64,000 nucleotides of DNA from Chrysomallon squamiferum (GCA_012295275.1 CM022674.1:14477374-14541373); one strand, 5' to 3'; counted from the stretch's first letter, positions 35,673 to 49,337 are shown. Notes: generated by a model not told the origin, from the sequence alone. Numbers and translations: made by a program.

Positions 35673-35814
35673 CACGGTAACAGCAGCTCAAGAATTCCTG
35701 GCAAATGTAAAGGTCAGAACTCCGACAGAAACCAGATCGTTTCCGTCCATATGTCAAAAAATAGTAGTAGTAACAGTACTACTGTTATTATTTTCATTTC
35801 ATTTTGCTTTTAGG

Positions 35815-36706
35815 GGTGTGTCTGGGGGTGGGGGTCGATGGAGGAAGGAGTGATAGCAGAAATATCGTTTGTCTATCAGTATATGTCTACGAGGAGTAAG
35901 TAATTATTTACTAACAGCGCTACGATCAAGAGAAGGAGACGACGTGGTGTCAGCGTCTCAGTTTCCTGTCAGAGTGGAACACGTCAGATATCTGGTCATT
36001 CGTTTAGTTTAAAGCAGAGTGAGAGAGATAAACGGGTAGATGCAAATCAAACAAGGAAGACACAAAAACACGCATTTCACAAAATTATCAGTAAAACGTC
36101 TAAATAGTTTAAACTAATTTATTTCTGAGTCTGTTTGTAAATGATGACGTCATTCGCTGTTTCCTCCGGTCACACGAGATTTTGTTCAGCACATCTCACC
36201 ACAGTCGTTCAACATACACTGAAAACTGAAAACACTGAGGTGAATTATTTTATTTTATTTCATTTTATTTTATTTTATATTTTTTATTTTTTATTGTTTT
36301 GTTTGTTTGTTTGTTTGTTGATAATCATAATTATTGTTATTGCTGTTATTGTTACTGATACCATTAATGGTGTTGTTGTTATTGTTGTCATTGTTGTTGT
36401 TAGTCATCGTCCAGAAAATCAGATTTGCGATGTTAAAAACAGTTAGACTGGTTGTGCGCTCCGGACACATACAGGAGGCGCCACACATTTCACTTCCGGT
36501 TGGAAGCCCTGCAGTAAATCACAGTTATAATAACAAAAAAAACAAAAAAAAAACAAACAAAAAAAAAAAAATAAAATAAAATAAATAAAAAATGAAGGAA
36601 GCAGAAGAATGAAGGAAAAAAGAAAATGTACGTACATCTCTACCTTGTAACAAAAACACCAAACAACAACCACAATAACAGCAGTAGTAGTAGTAGTAGT
36701 AGTAGT

Positions 36707-36741
<35 letters not shown>

Positions 36742-37102
36742 TAGTAGTAATATATAGAACGTCAATAGCAACAACAAGACGATAGTACTATTACTACTAC
36801 TATTTCTACCGCTGCTACAACCACCACCATTACCACCACTACTACCACAGCGCAATTATTGTTTTATTTCTGTCGTAATTTTACTAAATAGGTGGATATA
36901 TGCCACCTAGCGATGTGTTCTCTTTAACGATTGGGTTTTAAAAGTCAACATTAACCACATTAACCAATCACGGAATGAAATCACGGAAGTAATTAGTGTT
37001 TTATTTATACACGTTTAAAAAGTATTATGTTTTCTATCTTTTAAAGAAATGAAATTTCGTCATCAGCTCTTTTATTTATTTATTTATTTATTAATTATTG
37101 TG

Positions 37103-37183
<81 letters not shown>

Positions 37184-37668
37184 AGTGATATTCATAGTAA
37201 CCATACCAGCTGTAGGTGTAATAACAGTTGTAGTAGAAATACTAGTAAACGTCCTGTTGTTGTTGTTGTTGTTGTTGTTGGTGCTGCTGTTCTTGCAGTT
37301 TTTTTATTTTTATTTATTTACTTATTCGGAACGTTATCATTAGTAAAATGAAAATAGTCTAGATAATATAAATATTTTAATTGGAGAACTGCCTTGTTTA
37401 GTTTTGCAGTCTGGAACACATTCAAAATTTTTGTTTCCATCTTAGTTTTCTTTTCAGTCTTCACAAACAATAATCGAGTAATCCCATAGCTGACGCGCTT
37501 GAGCAATATTTCTAATTAGAATGCTGACATCTCTCTAACGATTCACGAAAAATGAACAAAGAAAGAAAAGAAATATTTTTATTGTTGTGTAAAGGAAATG
37601 AAAAATCGGAAAGTGTTTCCAATATGAATAATATTGTAATTGTTTTTAATTTTGTTGTTTTTTTATTT

Positions 37669-37715
<47 letters not shown>

Positions 37716-38395
37716 CATAACGTAAAGCCACGTCCCTGCGATTATTTTACTAATGGGAGATAACTCAAACACGTTATATTGCACGTATAATTACTTTCCT
37801 CTTGCAAACTAGTTTAACGTGTATGTGTGTATATGTGCCTCGTTGTATGTATGTGTGTATATGTGCCTCGTTGTATGTATGTGTTTTTGTGTTTATGTAT
37901 GTTTGTTTCTTGCCTTCATTAAAGAACTGTTTTGTTTTTGTTTAATGTAGTAAAAACAGGAATATAGTTTTGTTATAAGATAAACAAACAGGTAAGTAAG
38001 TAAGTAAGCAAATGCATAAACAGGAACATGGCGCATTCTGTTTAAAAAAAAATAAACTTCTGACTAGCAGACGTCGTAAACTAACAAGTCTGCACTTCCG
38101 GGGAACATGTTAGTAGAAAATTTGACACAAAATCATTTCTTTACTTCCCGCCCGCTAGCGTAGTTTTATCTTCCAAAACATGAATATAACAAACTGATTT
38201 ATTATAAACAAACAAAAATAATTTAAAGTCAGATGTAACAGTGTATTCATTTATTTATTTTTTTTTTACATCTGGGTTTATTGAAATACATAACTGTAAT
38301 GTATAACAATCATTTTCTTTATGTCTAAATGTTAATAGACCGCTTCTCTTTCTTTCTTTCTTTCTTTTGTTTTTTCTTTTTGGAACTAAATATCC
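35815..38395. other. Spacer 3' of the neuropeptide gene
   Basis: No confident exon. It holds a perfect CRE, TGACGTCA, at 36145-36152; a TTTTA tract (about 36246-36285); AGT/GCA repeats at 36680-36750; a CT tract at 37108-37181; a GTT run near 37258-37280; TTTA repeats at 37668-37714; and a TTTC run near 38345-38370. The 3'UTR of the neuropeptide gene must extend into its right end; a plus-strand TTTATT at 38256-38261 (AATAAA on the minus strand) is a possible polyadenylation signal. Confidence 0.6.
37108..37181. repeat. (CT)n microsatellite
   Basis: About 37 CT units. Confidence 0.97.
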
Positions 38396-39488
38396 TTAAC
38401 TTCTTTTGTTGTCAGTGCTGACGCTGTTGCGGTTGTTGTACGCAGTGAGAAGGTCGCTGACAAAGCGCCTCGAGTCGAGGTCTGTGTTAGAAAAGGTTTG
38501 ACGCGACAGTGGGTCCGATCTTTTACCAAATCCACCGAAAACACTCGACGAACCAATTCGATCAAATCTTTTGCTGCCGTCGCCTCTCGGCGCGTCTCCA
38601 CCATCCACAGCGTCAGCGTCGCGCTTCCCAAATGTGCGAAAGTTGCTTCCGGAATCTATGGAGTCAAACTGACGCTTTCCAAATTTTCCAAAAGTACTTC
38701 CGTAAGCAATGGAGTCAAATTGGCGTTTTCCAAATCTTCGAAAGTTATTTCCTGAATCGATAGAGTCGAACTGGCTCTTTCCAAATCTTCGAAAGTTATT
38801 TCCTGAATCGATTGAGTCGAACTGGCTCTTTCCAAATCTTCGAAAGTTGCTTCCTGAATCGATTGAGTCAAATTGGCGCTTTCCAAATCTTCGAAAGTTG
38901 CTTCCTGAATCGATTGAGTCAAATTGGCGCTTTCCAAATCTTCGAAAGTTGCTTCCTGAATCGATTGAGTCAAATTGGCGTTTTCCAAATCTTCGAAAGT
39001 TGCTTCCTGAATCGATTGAGTCAAATTGGCGTTTTCCAAATCTTCGAAAGTTGCTTCCTGAATCTATTGAGTCAAATTGACGCTTTCCAAATTTTCCAAA
39101 AGTACTTCCGTAAGCAATGGAGTCAAACTGTCTCTTATCAGCAGCATCTGATTCCTTCTTCTTTATTGCCTGCCAAAATAAATAAATAAATAAATACTAC
39201 TACTACTACTCTACTACTGCTGCTATTACTATTACTATTACTACTACCATTACTACTAATACTATTGCCATTGCTACTATAACTACTACATATTACTAGT
39301 AAACAGCCACAGCTGCTGCAGTTACTATATTTCTTATGTTGTTTTTGTTTTGTTGTTGCTGTTGTTGGTTGTGTTCTTTTGTTGTTTTATCCATGATATT
39401 TTACCTGTGTTTCATCAAAGGAATATACGCCACCAAAAAACAACAGCAGCGACAACGTCAAAGTGATTTCGAGTCGTCGTTGTTCCAT
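38396..39488 (-). CDS. Pedal-peptide/orcokinin-like neuropeptide precursor with FRRF-amide repeats
   Basis: Two minus-strand coding exons, 39405-39488 and 38396-39169 (stop TAA at 38396-38398), join in phase 0 across a 235-bp GT/AG intron and encode 285 aa. Residues 1-23 are a signal peptide: MEQRR, a Leu/Thr/Phe hydrophobic core, and probable cleavage after VYS. After a short spacer ending ADKR come ten 17-residue units (residues 42-211, DNA 38621-39130), consensus QFDSIDSGSNFRRFGKR. Units 1 and 9 are QFDSIAYGSTFGKFGKR; units 7-8 have GNNF; unit 10 has NFRTF. An 18-residue spacer, FDRIGSSSVFGGFGKR and a 40-residue tail (SDPLSRQTFS to TDNKRS) follow. GKR is the standard amidation plus dibasic cleavage signal, and the N-terminal Gln could cyclise. 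Units 6 and 7 end GKS, not GKR. The FDSI start and the GxFxxF end resemble molluscan pedal peptides and orcokinins. Confidence 0.9.
38621..39130 (-). repeat. 51-bp coding tandem array (10 copies) of the neuropeptide gene
   Basis: Ten in-register 51-bp units, many almost identical in DNA and including synonymous sites, which implies recent expansion or homogenisation. The plus strand of the array is also open and yields repeated NWRFPNLRKL-type frames; those are shadows of the minus-strand gene. Confidence 0.95.
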
Positions 39489-39528
39489 GCTGAACGTCGT
39501 ATTCAAGCTGTTTTCTTCTACGATGATT
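39489..39528 (-). other. 5'UTR part of the neuropeptide signal-peptide exon, with upstream acceptor
   Basis: On the minus strand ATTAAATTTCAG ends at 39529, 40 bases before the ATG. This is a good acceptor, so the first transcribed exon is non-coding and lies at higher coordinates. The minus-strand 5' exon candidate at 57700-57850 is one possible partner. Confidence 0.6.
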
Positions 39529-39560
39529 CTGAAATTTAATAAAACTCTTTATGAAAGAAA

Positions 39561-39579
39561 TCTCTCTCTCTCTCTCTTT

Positions 39580-39632
<53 letters not shown>

Positions 39633-39650
39633 ACACACACACACACAAAC
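39561..39650. repeat. (TC)n-(AC)n compound microsatellite
   Basis: Short TC run then AC run, just outside the 5' end of the neuropeptide signal exon. Confidence 0.95.
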
Positions 39651-40040
39651 ACGTGCAGAGACACGTACAAGAATTCATGCCTGTACATATCTATTTGACA
39701 AAGATTTACAAAATTTAATACATTAAAATTAAAATGTCTCGAAATGAAAGAATGGATGAAAGAAGGAGAAAAAAGTGGTTGTAATTTATTCACTTCAGTG
39801 ACAACCAAAACGAAATTTCAATTTCATCCCCAATTTTCTTCACCCTGCAGGCCGCAACACAAATCTGATTAGAAATTCTATACTGTTATTACACCAAGCT
39901 GATTTTATTTCTTATCATTCTGAGTCTTTTCTTTTTCTTTTCTTTTCTTAATGTTTTTCTTCTTCTTTTGCGGTTATCTAATTATATGGAATGAATTTAT
40001 TTAATGAACCAAAAAAGAAATAACGAGAGCGTGTAAGTGA

Positions 40041-40174
<134 letters not shown>

Positions 40175-40594
40175 TGAATGGATGGATGGATCTGTGGATA
40201 AAGAGAGAGACAGAGGGAGACAGAGAGAGACAGAGAGAGACAAAGTATTTTAAATGTTTGTTTTGAGTGCCTCCTGGCTATTAAGTCTACATCCGCCGGT
40301 TATGAGCCGGAAGTTGGCTTTGCCTAAGATTTGTGCCAAAGATCAAAGTTAACAGAGAGAAGATCAAAAGAAATGTAATAATTTCAGTCGATGTTCAAAG
40401 TAAGCCTAATTTTAAAACTGGAGATGACATCTAGAAGATAGTACAAGAATGTCGTGATATTTTCTCTAAGACAAAGCCTAGAGAAATGGGTAATGTGTAA
40501 TACAGAATTAATACCCATCAGAAAAATAATCCACAGTAAACTGTCGAAAATAAATGTTATAAATAATCTTAAGATGTCCTACAGACAAACCAGC

Positions 40595-40639
40595 CTCGAC
40601 ACACACACGCACACACGCACACACACAAGCACACACGCC

Positions 40640-40668
<29 letters not shown>
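40595..40668. repeat. (AC)n microsatellite
   Basis: AC units with CG interruptions, followed by a short GA-rich end. Confidence 0.95.
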
Positions 40669-40671
<3 letters not shown>

Positions 40672-41866
40672 GAGAAAGAGAGAAAGTCAGGGATACTTTG
40701 CGCACATATATATACATATATGAAACAGATGTAAACAGATACATCAACACGAACACATTTTTATTTTTATTTTTTTTAAACGAATATAAAAACTACATAT
40801 TCTATAATTTGATTTTTTAACGAAGACATGTTCACACCCTGCAACCTAATTATACAAAACTTAAAGATTATTTTAATCAAGTGTCCGCTTTATATGGGAG
40901 GCGCATGTCACCCGTGACTGAAGCACTGAAGCGTGAAAACCCAGTGACGTGTTGTTACTCAAGTGCAGCTATATCAAACAGTCACACGAAGATGATTTAA
41001 TAAACTTTCTGCCAGATTTAAAACTATAAATTAACGTCTGCATCAGCGGCACCAATTTCAACTACGTAATTAAATAGCGAGTCTGCAGTAACGTTCAGGT
41101 TTAAAACGGTAGATTAGTGAATGTGTATTGACATAGTTGTCAGCTGTGTGCTTCATTCAGTTGCACCAGTGTAATCAAATAGCTTCATCTCGACAGGAAC
41201 TCATAACGTGCAGGACTGTAAATTAATGTCGACATCAGAGACTGCACTGACACGTCAAATCTGTTATTTCAACCAATTACACCAACAAAGACAATTCAGT
41301 AAGCTTTCCGCTGCATTTCATCCACGTGTCTGTAATCAGTCGAGTTTTACACGGAGGACAGTTTTACACAATAAAACAATCAGCACTATTACAAATGTTA
41401 CACCTGTACTGAATACTTAACTTCGTAAACCAGCAAATCTAAAGCGTAGAAAAACAACATAAAAAAAAAAAAAAAAAACAAAAAAAAAACAAAAAGTTCT
41501 CTTTATGAACGCATTCGAACATATCATCACAGCATAAAAAAGCTGGTGACACAAATGACAAAAATCTCTGGGGAACCTTACAGGATTATTTATTTCACAG
41601 ACTAATATTTAGTTAAAATATTTTTTTATGTTCAACACACATTCATTGTGAGTGCATTCGCCCGCTGTGAAAATCAAACATTTTACTCGTGAAAACATTT
41701 TACTCGTGAAAACATTTTACTCGTGACGCGAAATCGAAACACAATTAGCCGACTCATCTCTCTCAGAATTCCCCGTTGTGTAAATATTGACAATATTTCT
41801 AATAAACACATTTACACATTTTAAATAGTCCAGTTTTGTACTCTTGTTTTAATATATATGTATACA

Positions 41867-41901
<35 letters not shown>

Positions 41902-43299
41902 CTATTTTTAATTTTTAATTTTGTTTTATTTATTCTTATTAGTTTATTAACTCATTTGAACAGAGTTTTATTCCTTTCGTCTTTTTAGTTTATACACTTT
42001 ATTATTTATTTTATTTATTCACTTCATTATTTAGTTACTGTACGTCAAATTATGCATAGTCGGAGGAAAAAATTATGCGTTTGTATGAATATAATTAATT
42101 TTATTTCAGGTGAAACAAAATTATAACTGAAAGATAAATAAATGCAAGGCTAATCTCAGAGGATATTGCAAAAATTAATTTAATGAACTTTGACATCATA
42201 ATGACATAACTATGACATAACAAGCTTATCGTTGTCTAAACACAGAACGTTACCCGCTCCCAGGAGTATCTGGGTAACAGGTTATTATTACTCTATTACA
42301 AATCAATTACAATAAAATTACGTCACAAAATAATTACGTCATAATACGAGAATATGAAATCAAAGGTTTTCAGATAAGTGAAACGAAATCGACAGTAACT
42401 TCTCTTTATGAAAAATTACATAACAGCCGAACCTAATTCACTGACATAATTAAGCAGAAGTTATGTTTAAATGTGTTTTATCTACAACGATTTCAAATTA
42501 TAAAATCATTCGTTTGGTTTCTAGTGTGTCTGTCTGTATGTGTGTGTGTGTGTGTGTGTGTCTCTTAGTCCAATAATCACTCTTTATTAATTTATTTATT
42601 TATTATTCTTTCGTTTTTACTTTATTTTATTTAATTTAATACTTATTTCATATTTGCATTATTTTATAAGATTATTCTGAATTTTATTTACTTTATTTTG
42701 ACAGTGAGTGAGTAACGAAATGAAAACCTCGGTGTTTATATAAAATGTTTTAAAAAATGTTTGTTTGTTTTGGCCTCGCTGATCAAACTAATCCGTAGTC
42801 GACTGTCTGTGAGTCTGTCGCTGATTTAATCACGTGCTCACATAGCCGCAGGGTTAGTGTAGCTGCCAAATTGCAAAACAAACCACAGGCAGCCACATCA
42901 GTGAGAACAGCATCAATCACACAATGACCACGTGACCAACGTCGTCGTTCCAGACTCACAAAGAACTCGTTTTAATGATGACAGTCATTTACAAAACATA
43001 CAGACAGACATACATACACACACAGACGTATTTACTCACAAATGTATACACATAAACACACATAAATGTGTATGCATGTACGTATGTGTGTATGTGTGTG
43101 TGCACATGTATGCATATCTGTTTGTGTGTGTGTATGTATGTCTGGACGTATGTGTTTCGCAAAAACAAAAACATAATTATGAATACATACATGCAAACAT
43201 TCATTCATACACATTTAAACATGAGAGTCATTTGAATGAAATCTTTTACTGAAATTAAATGAGAGTCAAACAATACGTAATGTTTCACAATGAGTCGTT

Positions 43300-43440
43300 C
43301 CGCAGAGAGCGCGCGACACCTAACCAATCAACCAATCAGAAAAAGGGAAATAATTTAATTCATTGGCGGTTGACGATGTGGTTTCCGGTCGAGATCCGAT
43401 GTTAGGATGGACTCGAAAAAAGGCACAATGAAGTAAACCT
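43300..43440 (+). promoter_or_regulatory. Candidate promoter / first exon with CCAAT boxes
   Basis: GC- and CpG-richer patch in AT-rich DNA: GAGAGCGCGCGACACC, two tandem CCAAT boxes (AACCAATCAACCAATCAG at about 43322-43339), then TTTCCGGTCGAGATCCG. A plus-strand ATG at 43407 has a good context (AGGATGG) and is followed by ATGAA|GTAAAC, a weak possible donor. No continuing exon was found, so the direction and any gene are uncertain. Confidence 0.3.
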
Positions 43441-44395
43441 ATACGAGGAAACAGGTGCTCGCGCTGGCCAAGTAATTGGAACAAATTAATTACGGACTTC
43501 TCCCTACTGACACAGAAAATAAAAATCTATTCACAGGAAGATCCCAATCAGTGTACAGCCCTGAACATGAATAATGAAAATGTCTAGTGCCTCACTTTCA
43601 TTCTTTTTCTTCTTTTTGTTTTTTCCTTCTTCTTCTTCTTCTTAAAGTTATTTTGTTTTATAGTTTTATTTTTCTTTCTTTCACTTTTTAAAAATAAGTT
43701 TATAGTGAGGCTGATAGGTGAAAAGGTATGTACGTCTGGCAGAAAATGTGAACTTTGGTATTTTTGTGCTAAATTCAAATTTAAATGGAAGCGAGTGTTA
43801 CTATTTTAAAGACAAAATTACGGTCTGGACACGAAGTTTTGTCCTTACTAACATGTCAAATGAACGAAAAACTAATCTTTTTGAAGCACATCTTACTAAA
43901 AACTGACCTTGTACTGTAAAAGAGAAAGATAATATAAATTATGGAAAAGCATGCAGATGACGTAATATTTTGTATAGAGATTACGCAACACGTATATTTC
44001 CTTGGTGTTTGTGTCACTGTTACGTCCACTGATTGTCCACTGATTACAACAGTTACATCTTACATGAGAAATCTTTTTGCTCACGTTTGAGGTATTTGTA
44101 CAAATGATAAAACCTCATTAATAATTATATATATTTACTGATAATACAGTGTGATAGAGAATTGTTTGTGGTGTTGTAAAAAAAAGAAAGCTGGTGCAGT
44201 TTACAGTAGAATGAAGTTCTCGTTATTTCTCGTTAGCATTTTTTGCTGTTACTTTACTTTTTTTTTTTCCTTCCATAACAACATATCTACAACGTCATCA
44301 CCTTCATTAACAAGAACATGTACAGTCACAACAATAATGAGATTGCAAAAAGTATGCTAATAATGGCATTAATAATAACGACGATGATGATGAAG

Positions 44396-44434
44396 ATAAG
44401 AAAAAAGAAAAACAACAGTTACTACTACTACTAT

Positions 44435-44466
<32 letters not shown>

Positions 44467-44470
44467 ACTG
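44396..44470. repeat. (CTA)n trinucleotide repeat
   Basis: ACT/CTA units; they give Tyr-, Leu- and Ser-rich shadow frames. Confidence 0.9.
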
Positions 44471-45102
44471 TTTCTGCTACTATTACTAAAACTACTATTA
44501 GCATAATCATTATTATAACAATTACCGTTAGTGCTTTAAGTAGATAAAGAAAGAAATAAAATAAAATAAAATAAGACGGATAAAAAAAGAAGCAATGGAA
44601 AGTTTTCGTTACTTTGTAAATCATTATTTAAACTTCACGCTGCTAGCAGAGATAATTCAGTAAACTATTTAACATACACCGACGCAATTACAAACCTTAA
44701 AGTTAATAAAGAATCGTTTGTGCCGTAAACTGAAGTAGGATATAAATATCTTTATCTCTCTTTGTAGATAAGCAGTGAAGCGAAAACAGCCTAGGTTATT
44801 TTTACAGTAACGAAATATTTGTCAAGCCTTTTTGAACGTACAAGAGACTTCAAAATCAAATAAAACTAATAAAATTTACGTTCTACTAAGCAGTAACTAA
44901 ATTCTTTTGTCAATCTCTATCGCTTTTTCAGGATTTGCTCGGTTGCTGAGTTGTTACAAATTTTTAATGACTTCTAAAACGTGTAGTGGAAAAGCGAAAA
45001 GGATTTAGAAACTTGATGAGTTGGGTGCAATGAAAACAACTGTTAATGTGGCAAGTCGCGTAAAATGTTTCTCGGCTTGGTCTAGTTTAATGTGATCATC
45101 CG

Positions 45103-45860
<758 letters not shown>

Positions 45861-46439
45861 GAGAAACAATGACAGATACATAAACGCAGATTAAGCAACA
45901 GTAAACAATAATATGTTTGTATTTCTAAAAATAAACTTTCTTACACAAAATCAGTTGCCATTCACAACAGCGTAACAGTTTGCTTTGAAACACACAGTTC
46001 AGTGACAAATATCAGAACTGTAAGGAAAAAGTCCGGGTGTTTCTGAACGTAATGACGTAGTTTAATGTAATTAAACCTGACATGTTCAACACAAGTTTTT
46101 TACTTTAATAATTTTTAAAATCTCTTTCACATTGAAATGTGTCACATCTCTGACTTTAATTTAGATTAGTTTGCAATTTTTGTTTTTTTCACAAAGCAAA
46201 ATTCTCCTTTGATATATTAATGTTTTGACTTGTTTTCTTTTCTTCTTTTTTTTGTATCTGGAGGTATGTATTGTATGTGCGTAGATGAACGAGAGTGCGT
46301 GTTTTTACGAATTTATTTTCATGCGTGCCTGTGTGAGTAGGTATGAGTGTGTGAAAATGTGTGTTATGTGTATGTCGTTGTGTATATGTGTGACTGTGAT
46401 TATGTGTGTCTGTGTGTGTGTTTGATTGTAAGTGTATAG

Positions 46440-46585
46440 TGTAATGTGTGCATATGTATATGTATATATGTGTGTGTATGTGTGTATACATAATAGACAC
46501 ATATAATACATATACATACACACACATATATACACACACACACATAGATACACACTCACACCCACACACACACACACACACATAT
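46440..46585. repeat. GT/TA/AC compound repeat
   Basis: A TG/TA-rich arm followed by an AC-rich arm, roughly an inverted arrangement, within a wider TG-rich zone that starts near 46260. Confidence 0.9.
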
Positions 46586-48286
46586 ATAAGAATCTTTCTA
46601 TCATGTCTGACTCACTGTCTGTATGTCTGTCTTTCCTTCCACCTGTCATATTTATTTGATTTAGGTTTCTCCTTTCTTAATGAAAACTCTAATCTAAACA
46701 AACAGTGTGGAATAATAAATAATCTTTCTATCAGTCTGTCTGTCTGTCTGAATATCTGTATGTCTGTCTGTGCTTCTTTCTCTGATATTTATTTGATTTA
46801 GGATTCTGCTTTGTTAATGAGAACTCTAATCTGAACAAACAGTCTGGAATAATAAATAGTTTTTTTTATCTGACGTTAATTTCCACCTGCTGACTTTATC
46901 ATGCAAGCAAATCTTAATTGTTATAAAAACTTTACATTCCATAACGGCGGTTTCAGTTGCGTGCCTTAAAAACAAAACAAAAAACCGCAGTAACGAAGTG
47001 CCCGCATTGAGCAGGTTTGACAGGAGACGATAACCCATTTAATGAACCTAACTTAATTACGAGCGATGATCACGGAGTCAATTAGCAGGACTTATTCTCT
47101 CATTATTTGCAGTCAAATGTTAACAATGAATAATTGAGGAGACGGTGTTCAAGTCAAACACGGGCTCACGGAGTAAAGCAATATGTTTGATTTAGTCCTT
47201 ATTAAGCGTATTGATTTCTTCATAAACAAATTTACCAGAGGGGGAAACAAAACTAACGGTGCGCTGACGACAAAGGAGATTTGAGAATTTACCACGGAAG
47301 AGTCGAGCAGTCACTTAAATTAGAGAATCTGCCTTTTTTCCTCCACGTCAAACTTTCCATTCAAGTAATTCAGCGTTTCAACGATCTCTGAATGATTTTA
47401 TTATCATTTTCTTTTTCGCGAATTTTTGTTCTTTATTTGATTGACCTTATGTAAACACTTCGTATTTTAATTTATTTCAGTAACTTAAATTTTTGTGTAA
47501 ATATTGCTTAATGTATTTTTATAACTTACAGTTTGTGTAAACACTGCTTAGTTTAATTTATTTCTGGTTTAGAGTTTTTCGCCATATTTTACATTTACCT
47601 TCATTCCATCTGAATGATGATGATGATGATAATGATAGTACAGTATTACTGTTAATACTACGATTAGGATAATATTATTAATAATAACAGTGATAGTCGT
47701 AGTAGTAATAGCAGAAGTAGTAGTGATGTAGTAGTAGTAGTAGTAGCAACAATATTATTATTAGTGGGAGGAGAAGGGGAAGTAATAATTACAAAATATT
47801 AATGGCAAATTAACCATCATAAGAAAATGAAACCCTCAGAATTTATAAAATAAAAATAATGGTTACATTAATTAAGAGATATCTGAACGTATGGAAATAC
47901 TGTCAAAACAGATGAACTTGCGAGATCCCAAATTTATTGTTGATTAAAAATCGCATAAAAGCGGAACCTGTCAGGGAAAGCGTCACAAAGAAAACTGCCC
48001 TCACGTATTTTTTAAGTGTCTGTGATTGACAACTGCTCAAATGTTACAGATTAGTTTCACCTCATCTAGAAATGCTTTTAACCAAATTGATGAGCCGCTC
48101 GTTGTTAATATGAAGAACTGAGACCTACACACCATTAGTATTCACGTGACGTGTCCATCTTGTCAGCTGTATTGATTAACAGAAACAATCTGAACACAAA
48201 GTAATATGTTTATAGAACTTAGAAAAAAAATAACAGAATGATTTGTAGAAATTAATAATATATTCACGTTTCTGTGTGTAACCCCA

Positions 48287-48290
<4 letters not shown>

Positions 48291-48377
<87 letters not shown>
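48291..48377. repeat. (CT)n microsatellite
   Basis: About 43 CT units. Confidence 0.97.
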
Positions 48378-48379
<2 letters not shown>

Positions 48380-48840
48380 CATTAATTCTCATCATTTACA
48401 TCTCTATGCGTCCTTACTTCCTTTTGTTTTCATCTTGTTGTAAAACAGTTCTCAAATATTGTTACAAGACCGAACTACAATAAAAGTGAAAATCCAGTCC
48501 AAGTTCTAACAGAAGCACGTCACTTGAATTCTCTTAAAACATCTGCCATGAAGTTGTAACACAGACACAATTACAGTGAAATCCTTCTTGAGATTTCTCT
48601 TCAAAGTTAATATCTAGAAATTCAGAGACGTGGAAAGGAGAAAACGACAGTTAAAACCCGCCTTCCGTTCTGCTTATAAAACTTTCACTGATGCGGCCTC
48701 ATTGAGAGTGTGAAGAGGGTTGAAATATAAAAAATATCAATTTTTTACAGATATTAATGGCACAAAGCAACAAAATGTATTAAAATACAGCATTTTATTT
48801 TTGGAATGATTGCTTTCATACCAGATTAACTATTTTATAG

Positions 48841-49300
48841 ACAGGACTGTTAATACACAGATAGACAGATACACAACGTGATATTTTATAGACAGGACTG
48901 TTAATACACAGATAGACAGATACACAACGTGATATTTTTTATTTCACAGATAGACACATACACAACGTGATATTTTATAGACAGGACTGTTAATACACAG
49001 ATAGACACATACACAACGTGATATTTTATAGACAGGACTGTTAATACACAGATAGACACATACACAACGTGGTATTTTATAGACAGGACTGTTAATTTTA
49101 TTTTATAGACAGGACTGTTAATACACAGATAGACACATACACAACGTGATATTTTATAGACAGGACTGTTAATACACAGATAGACACATACACAACGTGA
49201 TATTTTATAGACAGGACTGTTAATACACAGATAGACACATACACAACGTGATATTTTATAGACAGGACTGTTAATACACAGATAGACACATACACAACGT
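48841..49300. repeat. 51-bp minisatellite, about 9 copies
   Basis: The unit starts ACAGGACTGTTAATACACAG and includes ACACAACGTGATATTTTATAG. Two early copies read AGACAGATACAC where later ones read AGACACATACAC; one copy is truncated near 48935 and one partly duplicated near 49095. The multiple-of-three period makes a false Cys/Val/Tyr-rich minus-strand frame. Confidence 0.95.
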
Positions 49301-49337
49301 GACAAAAATATAAATCAGAGACCTGGCAGGAACGGAT

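Noticed and set aside
35346-35813. 155-codon frame with repeated TMTETLTNTRDK
   Set aside because: It is produced by a 36-bp stop-free minisatellite. There is no signal peptide, splice support or non-repeat domain, and the opposite strand is equally open.
36690-36850. Poly-Leu / poly-Ser frames
   Set aside because: Translations of AGT/GCA/ACT trinucleotide repeats.
38709-39189. Plus-strand repeated frames (NWRFPNLRKLLPESIE-type and SQIGAFQIFESCF-type)
   Set aside because: They are the complementary strand of the neuropeptide array. The minus-strand frame has a signal peptide, splice sites and processing signals; these do not.
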